A stretch of 58,889 nucleotides of DNA from a virus, in IMG/VR virus record IMGVR_UViG_3300022845_000004, positions 1-58,889 of that record. The stretch is one strand, 5' to 3'. The notes under the pieces are model-generated. The model was not told the origin of the DNA and did no database searches. It worked only from the letters and a program-made list of their open reading frames with translations. The position numbers and the translations under genes are program-made. Below are positions 27,925 through 34,558 of this stretch, in pieces. The first letter of the stretch is position 1, and the number at the start of each line of letters is the position of its first letter.

Positions 27925-27950
27925 GGGACTTTATTCGTTCTTGTCTAAGC

Positions 27951-29381
27951 TTAGAGGTATACTCTTCCAGATGATGCCGAGAATTCTTGGCCGAGGCCGC
28001 GAACAAGGATCACATGATAGAACAAGGATGCTCCGAAGATATAATCAACAACACCATATCGAGTCATAAGACCAACCCTTGGGCTGAAATCATTAGGACC
28101 GATGGTTCGTTGAATCATTACGGGAATATAAGGACAATAAACTATGCCAGTGTCGTAATATTCTGCACCTTTGTAACCTAGTAAAGCGTATTCAAGAGCA
28201 GCGTCTCTCGCTCCGGATAGGAACTGGGCGTCAGTTCTGGTGTCGCGGTAGACTGTGAAGCGGCCTCCGAGATTACCAACCTTGGCAATGCCAGTAGGTT
28301 GTGTATTCACGTTACCATTCACACTCATCCACTGAAACTCAGGCAACATTTCCAAAATCGCACAAACTCTAGGAGTTGCGATGATGAAGTTAGCAGCACC
28401 ACGCCTGTTACGGATCGCGATACGGTTTGCTTCAACAATGATCTTGGAATAGAAGTCTCGGTTTCTCTCTCCGAGCCAACGTGCGTCAGCCGAAGCAGCA
28501 TACCAGAAGCTATAACCATTTCCTGCACCTGCTGTGAGGGCTACTTGGATCATTCTGATAACCATTTCACGGTCGATTTCGGCCTGTAACTCATACGACA
28601 TTGCGTTGGTGAGTTCAGAATCGATATCGAGACCGTTCATGTTCTTCAAGTCCTGCTCTAGTTCAACAGACCAACGCGCTGCAAGGCGGCGGGTGCCAGC
28701 TTCGACAGCGGTTTTGCTGAATTCGACGGTTACTTGAGGAATATTACCAGTTAGCTCAAACTGACTTAGGATCGCAGCAACACCTTGATCGGATTCGAGG
28801 ATATTGAAATTCGCGTTTCCTGTTAGGGCTTGCGAGCTTGTGCCAGTAAAGCGTGTATCTAAGTCTTGATAGCCTAGTTCTTTTCCATCGGCACCGGATC
28901 TTTCGATTCCTGCGCCGTAGGTGGTTTTGCCATTGGCATAACCATCGATGCCATTGGCACCTAAACTATCAGCCTCATAGCGGTAACGGAGAGCGAATGC
29001 GAGTCCGACTGGACCACTCATTGGCTGAACACCGACAATCTCATTGGTAATCAACTCTGGGAACGTACGTCGAACCATTGGTATTAATACCTTTGGTAGA
29101 CGAGCATCGCCCGTAGCATAATTATCGCCAGAAAATGCGCCAGCAGTTCCTTGGTGAGATCCGAAGACTCCACCAGTTGCGGCTGAATTACCAGCCTCCT
29201 GCAAACACCATTTTTCTTGGTTTTCCATGAGAATAGCTGTATTTAGGCGGGTGTGTTCGTTGGAAATAGGACTAACTTTGTCAGAACTATGATCGAGAAC
29301 AGGTTCCCACTTTTCTACAAGCTGTTGTGCGCGTGAACGGTCAATAAAGCCGGTTGCGGGTTTTACATTTTTAATACTCAT
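27951..29381 (-). CDS. 23: major capsid protein gp23-like
   Basis: 476 residues (T4 gp23: 521). The HK97-fold T4-family signature includes LVEKWEPVLDHSS and FPELITNEIVGVQPM then GPVGLAFALRYRY. A prohead-protease site fits the (I/L)xE rule at LQE (60-62), giving a ~62-residue propeptide as in T4. The mature arm then carries FSGDNYATGDARLPK, which is copied in the protein at 54418-54969. It forms the hexameric capsid lattice. Codon use is GC-richer than its neighbours, as expected for a highly expressed gene. GAAAGTA ends 5 nt before the ATG. Confidence 0.95.
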   Translation of the reverse strand: MSIKNVKPATGFIDRSRAQQLVEKWEPVLDHSSDKVSPISNEHTRLNTAILMENQEKWCLQEAGNSAATGGVFGSHQGTAGAFSGDNYATGDARLPKVLIPMVRRTFPELITNEIVGVQPMSGPVGLAFALRYRYEADSLGANGIDGYANGKTTYGAGIERSGADGKELGYQDLDTRFTGTSSQALTGNANFNILESDQGVAAILSQFELTGNIPQVTVEFSKTAVEAGTRRLAARWSVELEQDLKNMNGLDIDSELTNAMSYELQAEIDREMVIRMIQVALTAGAGNGYSFWYAASADARWLGERNRDFYSKIIVEANRIAIRNRRGAANFIIATPRVCAILEMLPEFQWMSVNGNVNTQPTGIAKVGNLGGRFTVYRDTRTDAQFLSGARDAALEYALLGYKGAEYYDTGIVYCPYIPVMIQRTIGPNDFSPRVGLMTRYGVVDYIFGASLFYHVILVRGLGQEFSASSGRVYL

Positions 29382-29386
29382 ATTAT

Positions 29387-29393
29387 TACTTTC
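29387..29393 (-). promoter_or_regulatory. late-like element GAAAGTA before gp23
   Basis: Degenerate late element ending 5 nt before the capsid ATG; the purine-rich AGAAAGAAAG could instead act as a weak ribosome-binding site. Confidence 0.35.
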
Positions 29394-29423
29394 TTTCTAT
29401 GGGATACAAAATTGGTGGACGTA

Positions 29424-30317
29424 TTATTTAGTAATACGTTCCAATTCACTCAGATATCCGCTAACAGGACTGTTTGCCCCATTAGTTTTAACGACTCCTT
29501 CAGAAACAAGCTGTGTGGGTTTAGCATCACGACTGATAGCAGTCTTGGTTGCAGCAACCGCTGACTTCTGTGTTTCTTCCTGTTCGCCGTTTTCGAACAT
29601 CTCAACAACATAATTGAAATTTTCTCTGATGTATGTTACATCCTTATCTTCGAGAAGTTTAATGATAAATTCTTTTTTAGCAGATGCCATTCCTTTAGTT
29701 TTACCTTCAAGGATCATTGCAGTCTTAACTTTGCCTAACTCACGATGTAGTTTAGCATTTTGGTCGTTGGCCTCGCTCAACAAACCAGCCATCTTGTCAA
29801 GTTTGTTCTTTCCCAACTTAACAACCGACTTAACATTCTCTTGAACCATTTCCGGATCAAAAGAAACCAATTTACGGATATCATTCAATTGCTTGCGAGC
29901 GTGTGTGTTTTTAACCGCTTCTTGGATTTGTGTGTAAGGAATTTTCTTTTCCAAATACATGGAAATAAATTTATCGAGATCGCAAATGATCTTATTCGAG
30001 AAAGTAGATGCTTTCTCGTCGATTGACTTCTTATAGAAGTTAATGATATTACCAAGTTTCTTGGTGTGTGACTCTGTAATAGCTTTAACAACAATTTTTA
30101 ACTTATCACAATGATCGGTGTCCGATTTTTCTAAAATATGGTTCAATTTAGCAGCATGATCTTCATCTTGCTCGAACAAAGCCTTTTCAACGGCCAAAGA
30201 AACTCTAGCATCGGACTTTTCTTTAACTGCTGAGTCAAATGCTTCTGCGATTGCAGAAGCAGTTTCTTCGGTAATTAGATTTGGATCTAAATTTTTGAGA
30301 AGTTTTTTGAGTTCCAT
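29424..30317 (-). CDS. 22: prohead core scaffold protein gp22-like
   Basis: 297 residues (T4 gp22: 269). Almost entirely charged, helical and coiled-coil-like, with repeated Glu/Lys/Ala segments, as expected for a scaffold degraded by the prohead protease. MASAKKEFIIKLLEDKDVTY and NFNYVVEMFENGE are gp22-like C-terminal elements. It lies immediately upstream of gp23 and downstream of gp21, the T4 order. ATAAGTA lies 15 nt before the ATG. Confidence 0.85.
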   Translation of the reverse strand: MELKKLLKNLDPNLITEETASAIAEAFDSAVKEKSDARVSLAVEKALFEQDEDHAAKLNHILEKSDTDHCDKLKIVVKAITESHTKKLGNIINFYKKSIDEKASTFSNKIICDLDKFISMYLEKKIPYTQIQEAVKNTHARKQLNDIRKLVSFDPEMVQENVKSVVKLGKNKLDKMAGLLSEANDQNAKLHRELGKVKTAMILEGKTKGMASAKKEFIIKLLEDKDVTYIRENFNYVVEMFENGEQEETQKSAVAATKTAISRDAKPTQLVSEGVVKTNGANSPVSGYLSELERITK

Positions 30318-30332
30318 ATTATTTTGTGTAAT

Positions 30333-30339
30333 TACTTAT
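30333..30339 (-). promoter_or_regulatory. late promoter ATAAGTA
   Basis: Ends 15 nt before the gp22 ATG (30317). Confidence 0.55.
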
Positions 30340-30341
30340 AC

Positions 30342-30416
30342 TTATTCATCAACAGTTTGTGTTTTTTTCGAATAATAATTTAATTTGTTCGATTTTTTAA
30401 ATTCTGTTCTGCTCAT
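30342..30416 (-). CDS. 24-residue small ORF between gp21 and gp22
   Basis: Begins MSRTEFKKSNKLNYYSKKTQ and ends TVDE, very basic. In T4 the small core genes 67 and 68 occupy the gp20-gp22 region, so a minor core peptide is possible. No late element immediately precedes it. The ORF is short and could be chance. The DNA just upstream (30419-30450) resembles a segment at 45768-45798. Confidence 0.3.
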   Translation of the reverse strand: MSRTEFKKSNKLNYYSKKTQTVDE

Positions 30417-30474
30417 AAGGGTTGTAGGTTAGTGTAATAAAAACACTGCGATTGTTCTTCCGACAACACGAAAA

Positions 30475-30624
30475 TTAATAACCTTCTTCGATGCCATCTA
30501 ACCCGTCTGCAAATATTGCAGTGTCCGGGAGATCTGCTGATGATAATCCTATTTTCTTATTAAGAATGATATCGATAATTTTAACGGCAACATTTCTTGG
30601 ATCGTTTAGACTTACCACAACCAT
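30475..30624 (-). CDS. 49-residue ORF overlapping the next small gene
   Basis: From ATG 30624: MVVVSLNDPRNVAVKIIDII, then an acidic end (FADGLDGIEEGY). It overlaps the last 44 bp of the 59-residue gene in another frame. A longer frame back to ATG 30723 is antisense-free but its extra part is a shadow of the upstream gene. Composition is protein-like. It could be a separate prohead core peptide or a frameshifted extension of the preceding gene. Confidence 0.45.
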   Translation of the reverse strand: MVVVSLNDPRNVAVKIIDIILNKKIGLSSADLPDTAIFADGLDGIEEGY

Positions 30625-30760
30625 CGGTTTCTTTAACAGCCTTGTTAACCTTAACCTTAACCTTTTCGGTGAGAATAGCATCAAGGTTTTTGTCGGCATC
30701 CGAATATTTGTTCTCGCAAACATTCATAATGAGTTTGGAATATAATGATTTAAGATTCAT
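30581..30760 (-). CDS. 59-residue basic/acidic core-region peptide
   Basis: ATG 30760, 6 nt after the gp21 stop. The N-terminus MNLKSLYSKLIMNVCENKYS is followed by a Lys/Val run (EKVKVKVNKAVKE) and a Cys/Lys-rich end (GCGKSKRSKKCCR). The short length and charge pattern and the position between gp21 and gp22 fit a minor prohead core protein like T4 gene 67 or 68 products, but no sequence identity is claimed. Its 3' end overlaps the 30475-30624 frame. Confidence 0.5.
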   Translation of the reverse strand: MNLKSLYSKLIMNVCENKYSDADKNLDAILTEKVKVKVNKAVKETDGCGKSKRSKKCCR

Positions 30761-30768
30761 AATAATAA

Positions 30769-32529
30769 TTAGAGTTTCTTGATTGCATTAATGAAATTAA
30801 TGACTTGTTCTTTAAGGAATTCTTGTTGAGCCTTCTTGGGAAGTTTGGAAATACTCTTTTCAAAATCAGCATAAACTGGTTCGAATAAACCGGATTCACC
30901 AACAAGCCATTTCTTAGATTCTAAGATACCATTAACAAAGGCAGTTGGAACCGAGGGGTCAGCCACAACATCAACGGCAACCAGATGGATTTCCGAAACC
31001 ATTGATTTACCACCCTTTTCGTCGAGCCGTCCAAGTGCTCTAGAAGATACACCCAACTTAACACCATCCATAATAAGTGACTTAACAATATTACCCATAG
31101 GAGTAGAAAGAATCTTAGATTTTCCTAAAAATATATTACCATCTTGTTTAAGTTCGGTAACAACATGGCAAACCCGTTCTAGGTTAACCGTTGCTGAATT
31201 TCCAGTCCAAAAGGACTTTCCGTTATCCATGCAATAAAAATTTCCATGTTTTACTGTGACACAATAAACTCTCCCTGAAAAATCATCCACTGGTGTTATT
31301 TTTAAAAATCGAGAATCTAAATGGATATTATTAGTGCTTGATATATTTAATTGATACAATATAGATTTATTTTCTGCCTTTATCAAACGACCCGCAAAGT
31401 AATAATCCGATTCTGCTTCAATCTCTCTAATATTTCCACAACCGCCCGATTTGAATAAAATTTCATTCAAATCTAATATAAGCTGTTCTGATGTTGAAAA
31501 CACATTTCGAAAATCGTATCCATCACAATTTCCAAATCGACCATCTCCTAAATTAAACCAATATACCAATTCGTCCAATAATGTAGAATCTAAATTTTTA
31601 AATTCTTTTGCGATTTTTTTATTATAACATGTTGTGCCAAAATTATTTTTAAGATATTCGGCTAATCGATAATCTAACAATTTAAAAATTGATGTGCCGC
31701 TATCGGTGATAGTTTCAGACCATTTCATTTCATCTGGAAATTCCGAAAGCATCTCTCTTATTTTTATAACAATGTCTGATTTCTTTTGAGTTATTCCCAC
31801 AATCGTTTTTTCCGATTTTACAGTCCACCCCTCAGATAACCAAATTCCTAAAAATTTAACAAATGTTTCATATTTAATATAAGAATCGGTTTCTGGATTT
31901 ATATTATATCTACCAACGTCCTTAATATTTTTTAACCCTTCTAATTTAAATAATTCGGGGGTTTCAGAAACCCAATTTCCTTGCTTTGGTATAGTCGAGT
32001 GGTTATATTTATTTCGATTATTATATAATTCCTCGGCTGTGACGAAAGATGGTTTATTATATCGATCATAAACTAAAAATCTATGATTTGGAGTTACCTT
32101 TGTATCAATATTTCTACCTTTAATATGGTATAATTTACCAGTATATGCGTCATCTATCTTTTTATCGATCTGATGTAATTCAATTTCGCGTGTATCTGGA
32201 TTTAGAGAATAAACCATCTCTTCATTATCAATATCTTTCAAAAATTTCCAACCATCTCCCGTCAGAATTTTAGCTGTTTCAAGATGACAGTTCGGATGTT
32301 CAAGCTCACCAGTAGCTCGATTATTTTTAATCATTTCCGTATTATATCTATCAACTTCTTTTACCATCTCTTCCAATGGATAAATTCTATTATTTCTATT
32401 AGCCAAATCAGCCATTAAAAATGGTCCTTGAATATGCATTGTCGAAGGCGTATTTCGATTTTTTTCTTCGATGAGATATTTTACATCGTAATTAGGTTGT
32501 TCGACTATAAGTTGAAAAGCATTTTCCAT
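30769..32529 (-). CDS. 21: prohead protease gp21-like precursor containing an intein
   Basis: 586 residues; removing residues 81-444 leaves 222, near T4 gp21 (212). Extein parts: LIEEKNRNTPSTMHIQGPFL, MADLANRNNRIYPLEEMVKE, ATGELEHPN | SATVNLERVCHVV, and the C-terminal AVDVVADPSVPTAFVNG. HP before the junction is the presumed catalytic His of this serine protease family, and S+1 begins the conserved SATVN strand. The enzyme processes gp23, gp22 and internal proteins at (I/L)xE during head maturation. ATAAATA lies 16 nt before the ATG. Confidence 0.9.
   Translation of the reverse strand: MENAFQLIVEQPNYDVKYLIEEKNRNTPSTMHIQGPFLMADLANRNNRIYPLEEMVKEVDRYNTEMIKNNRATGELEHPNCHLETAKILTGDGWKFLKDIDNEEMVYSLNPDTREIELHQIDKKIDDAYTGKLYHIKGRNIDTKVTPNHRFLVYDRYNKPSFVTAEELYNNRNKYNHSTIPKQGNWVSETPELFKLEGLKNIKDVGRYNINPETDSYIKYETFVKFLGIWLSEGWTVKSEKTIVGITQKKSDIVIKIREMLSEFPDEMKWSETITDSGTSIFKLLDYRLAEYLKNNFGTTCYNKKIAKEFKNLDSTLLDELVYWFNLGDGRFGNCDGYDFRNVFSTSEQLILDLNEILFKSGGCGNIREIEAESDYYFAGRLIKAENKSILYQLNISSTNNIHLDSRFLKITPVDDFSGRVYCVTVKHGNFYCMDNGKSFWTGNSATVNLERVCHVVTELKQDGNIFLGKSKILSTPMGNIVKSLIMDGVKLGVSSRALGRLDEKGGKSMVSEIHLVAVDVVADPSVPTAFVNGILESKKWLVGESGLFEPVYADFEKSISKLPKKAQQEFLKEQVINFINAIKKL
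31198..32289 (-). mobile_element. intein with LAGLIDADG-type endonuclease inside gp21
   Basis: Residues 81-444 (364 aa). The N-terminal splicing motif is Cys1 with CHLETAKILTGDGWKFLKDI, followed by KVTPNHRFLVYD (block B, TPNH). The C-terminal block has RVYCVTVKHGNFYC and ends SFWTGN before Ser+1; the penultimate residue is Gly rather than the usual His. Two dodecapeptide-like motifs, FLGIWLSEGWTV and LVYWFNLGDGRF, indicate a LAGLIDADG homing endonuclease, with the D/E acids replaced by E and D. Insertion at EHPN|S places it in the protease active site, a typical conserved intein site. Confidence 0.88.
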
Positions 32530-32546
32530 GTGTATTGTTATAAAGT

Positions 32547-32553
32547 ATTTATC
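32547..32553 (-). promoter_or_regulatory. late promoter ATAAATA
   Basis: Ends 16-17 nt before the gp21 ATG (32529). Confidence 0.5.
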
Positions 32554-32593
32554 ATATATGTTTACAATATCTAATATTTGTGAGATATTATTA

Positions 32594-32600
32594 ATAAGTA
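32594..32600 (+). promoter_or_regulatory. late promoter ATAAGTA
   Basis: Ends 5 nt before ATG 32606 and argues against the upstream in-frame ATG 32528. Confidence 0.6.
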
Positions 32601-32605
32601 ATATT

Positions 32606-33025
32606 ATGAAAGACGACGATAGCCTTATTTTAGAATCACTTTATATCAAAGTTAATGAATATTACCATGATGATGGTGGTAATGCATCTAATCCTTATAC
32701 AGTAACGATTGAGGATCAGGCTATGGTTGTGATCAACGGTGACGAATACTATGGTATCGGTGATGTTGAAGTATCTTGGGAATCAACTCCTGAACAAAAA
32801 CAAACTTATACAGATCCGGGTATACCAGCTAGTGTCGAAATTTTGGATTTCGATTTTGATGAAAATTTCAGAATTGTTAAAGTTGATGAAGTTTCTGGTA
32901 ACGAAATTCCTATTACACCTGAAATGGTTGGTGAGCATGTATATATTCGTTTATTAAGAGCACTTAAAGCCGAAGCCGAGGCTTATGCATCCAACAAGAC
33001 TGAACAATACGTTCAATCTGTTTAA
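32606..33025 (+). CDS. late protein, candidate internal head protein
   Basis: 139 residues from ATG 32606, set by the late element 5 nt upstream. MKDDDSLILESLYIKVNEYY has the short amphipathic start seen in other late proteins here; LILE and similar sites could suit the prohead protease. The rest is acidic, with MVVINGDEYYGIGDVEVSWE and an alanine-rich C-terminal helix (LLRALKAEAEAYASN). Not recognised. It is the only plus-strand gene in the head cluster and ends 4 bp into the convergent gp4 gene. Confidence 0.6.
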   Translation: MKDDDSLILESLYIKVNEYYHDDGGNASNPYTVTIEDQAMVVINGDEYYGIGDVEVSWESTPEQKQTYTDPGIPASVEILDFDFDENFRIVKVDEVSGNEIPITPEMVGEHVYIRLLRALKAEAEAYASNKTEQYVQSV

Positions 33026-33477
33026 ACTGTTAAATGTTTATCGGTTAAAATGATAAATTTATAACCTTTTTGTTTGGCATACTGTTCAGCAGCTTGCCAT
33101 TTGGCATTATTGACTGCCCATGTATAACTTTCATACATAATAGTCTTCTTGGCCTTACGTGGTGTAATGATCGGTGCCATAGTTTGTCTTTCGGGCTTAA
33201 CTTCGATCAAAAATTTTTGGTTAGATCCATCGGTTCTACGCATTTCACACACTAAATCTATAAAATACCGATGTATTTTACCGTCTGGTCCTTGATATGG
33301 AACCACTACGCTTTCCGAACCCCAGGTTAACACGTTAGAATTATTATCCATCCACCTAAATGCCTTTATTTCCAAACCTGATCGGTAAATTATGGGGATA
33401 GACCCCTTATATTTTTCAGGATGTTGAGCATTATAAATCCCTTGTTTATATTTGGGATTTTTTCTAAGATTTTTCAT
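33022..33477 (-). CDS. 4: head completion nuclease-fold protein gp4-like
   Basis: 151 residues, the length of T4 gp4 (150). Family motifs: YRSGLEIKAFRWMDNNSNVL, ESVVVPYQGPDGKIHRYFID and FLIEVKPERQT. The spaced E..D..ExK residues match a PD-(D/E)xK nuclease fold. In T4, gp4 closes the filled head before tail attachment, and mutants make DNA-filled heads that cannot join tails. The ATG overlaps the stop of a mini-nuclease remnant. Confidence 0.88.
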   Translation of the reverse strand: MKNLRKNPKYKQGIYNAQHPEKYKGSIPIIYRSGLEIKAFRWMDNNSNVLTWGSESVVVPYQGPDGKIHRYFIDLVCEMRRTDGSNQKFLIEVKPERQTMAPIITPRKAKKTIMYESYTWAVNNAKWQAAEQYAKQKGYKFIILTDKHLTV

Positions 33478-33681
33478 TTGAGTAAATTATTTTTATCAAC
33501 AATTACTAATAGATTATATCCAGCGTCTCTAGTTTTTTTTAAATTTTTTATTATTTAAGTATCTATTTAGGTTGAGTGTATATTTTGATTTAATTTCTAT
33601 AACGGTATTTAACATTTTAACATAAAAATCGGGATAATAATGTTTGTGTTTTACTTCTGTATCACATCCGCTTAAAATCAT
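33474..33681 (-). pseudogene. mini PD-(D/E)xK nuclease split by a -1 shift at A AAA AAC
   Basis: ATG 33681 overlaps the upstream stop (ATGA). The first frame runs 50 codons to TAG at 33529 and includes HYYPDFYVKMLNTVIEIKSK, a PD...ExK nuclease core like the C-terminal domain of phage homing endonucleases. Right at the stop the DNA reads TTT AAA AAA AAC TAG, a classic slippery heptamer. The -1 frame continues TRDAGYNLLVIVDKNNLLK and stops in an ATGA overlap with gp4. Either programmed -1 frameshifting makes a ~71-residue protein, or an indel in the A8 run killed it. Confidence 0.6.
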
Positions 33682-34538
33682 GCACAGAAAAATCTAGGTG
33701 GTTCAGCATCATAACCGCTGGTTATCATTTGAGCTTCTAATGCTTCCTTTTCTTTGATACCTTGTTGGAAAATATCACTATAATTGACTTGTTGACCACC
33801 AAATAAAATTGTTCCCGTATATTTTCCACGAATATATCCAATATTTTCTTTGACAAGTGCCATTGTATATTTCCAAACCCACAATTGAGGGACAATTTCT
33901 TTAATAGGTTTAAGAATTTTACACCCAACCACCCCAAAATAAGGATTTCCACTTTGACTGGGTTCTGGTATAACTCTTAGTACTTGTTCTTCTGGATAAA
34001 ATCTAATATATGGTGTCATACCTAACAATTTTTCACGAGTATCCAACCAAGATTTAAGCATGTGCCATGTGACAAGATCATATCCCATATTACCCAACAG
34101 ATGACCGAAATACGCTTGTTGTGCAATAGTGTTTTCGATTGTGAACAAAGTATTGACACCTGAGTTGTTACCTTGTTCGAACGAATGGACTTCGACAACT
34201 TTGCGATATTCGTTCATATCATAATCCCACCCAGAACTCAATTGGGTAGTCCCGGTCTGCATTAAATTAGGCGTTATATTGATTAGTTTACCAATTTCCA
34301 GTCCATATCCTCTTTGATATAGATCTGATCGAAATATTAAGAATTCCTCGGTTAATCCAGCGAATTTGGTGAAAAATTCACACGCCATATCGATACATTC
34401 ATAGATCTGTTCATTTGCGGCTTCTACATCAATCATAGGTTCTCCTAAAGATCGTCTAACACGTTGAGCTAACAGTTCATAGCTAGTAATCCTTGGTGAG
34501 AACGTTGTTGATCCAAAATTGGTTGGTAATACAGACAT
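33678..34538 (-). CDS. neck/head-completion protein (gp13/gp14-like)
   Basis: 286 residues. The N-terminus ITSYELLAQRVRRSLGEPMI then NEQIYECIDMACEFFTKFAG resembles the neck proteins of T4-like cyanophages, where a short helical pair precedes a beta-rich body. It follows the portal gene, the usual region for neck genes, and is expressed from its own late promoter inside the intergenic gap. I cannot tell gp13 from gp14 by eye. In T4 these proteins seal the portal for tail docking. Confidence 0.6.
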   Translation of the reverse strand: MSVLPTNFGSTTFSPRITSYELLAQRVRRSLGEPMIDVEAANEQIYECIDMACEFFTKFAGLTEEFLIFRSDLYQRGYGLEIGKLINITPNLMQTGTTQLSSGWDYDMNEYRKVVEVHSFEQGNNSGVNTLFTIENTIAQQAYFGHLLGNMGYDLVTWHMLKSWLDTREKLLGMTPYIRFYPEEQVLRVIPEPSQSGNPYFGVVGCKILKPIKEIVPQLWVWKYTMALVKENIGYIRGKYTGTILFGGQQVNYSDIFQQGIKEKEALEAQMITSGYDAEPPRFFCA

Positions 34539-34547
34539 ATTAATAAT

Positions 34548-34554
34548 TACTTAT
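34548..34554 (-). promoter_or_regulatory. late promoter ATAAGTA
   Basis: Ends 9 nt before ATG 34538, just past the portal stop. Confidence 0.65.
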
Positions 34555-34558
34555 GATG

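Noticed and set aside
30475-30723. 82-residue ORF as a single gene
   Set aside because: Its first 33 codons are the shadow of the 59-residue gene; only the part from ATG 30624 looks like protein.
32528-32605. N-terminal extension of the 32606 gene from ATG 32528
   Set aside because: It would contain the late promoter of this gene and overlap that of gp21; composition changes at 32606.
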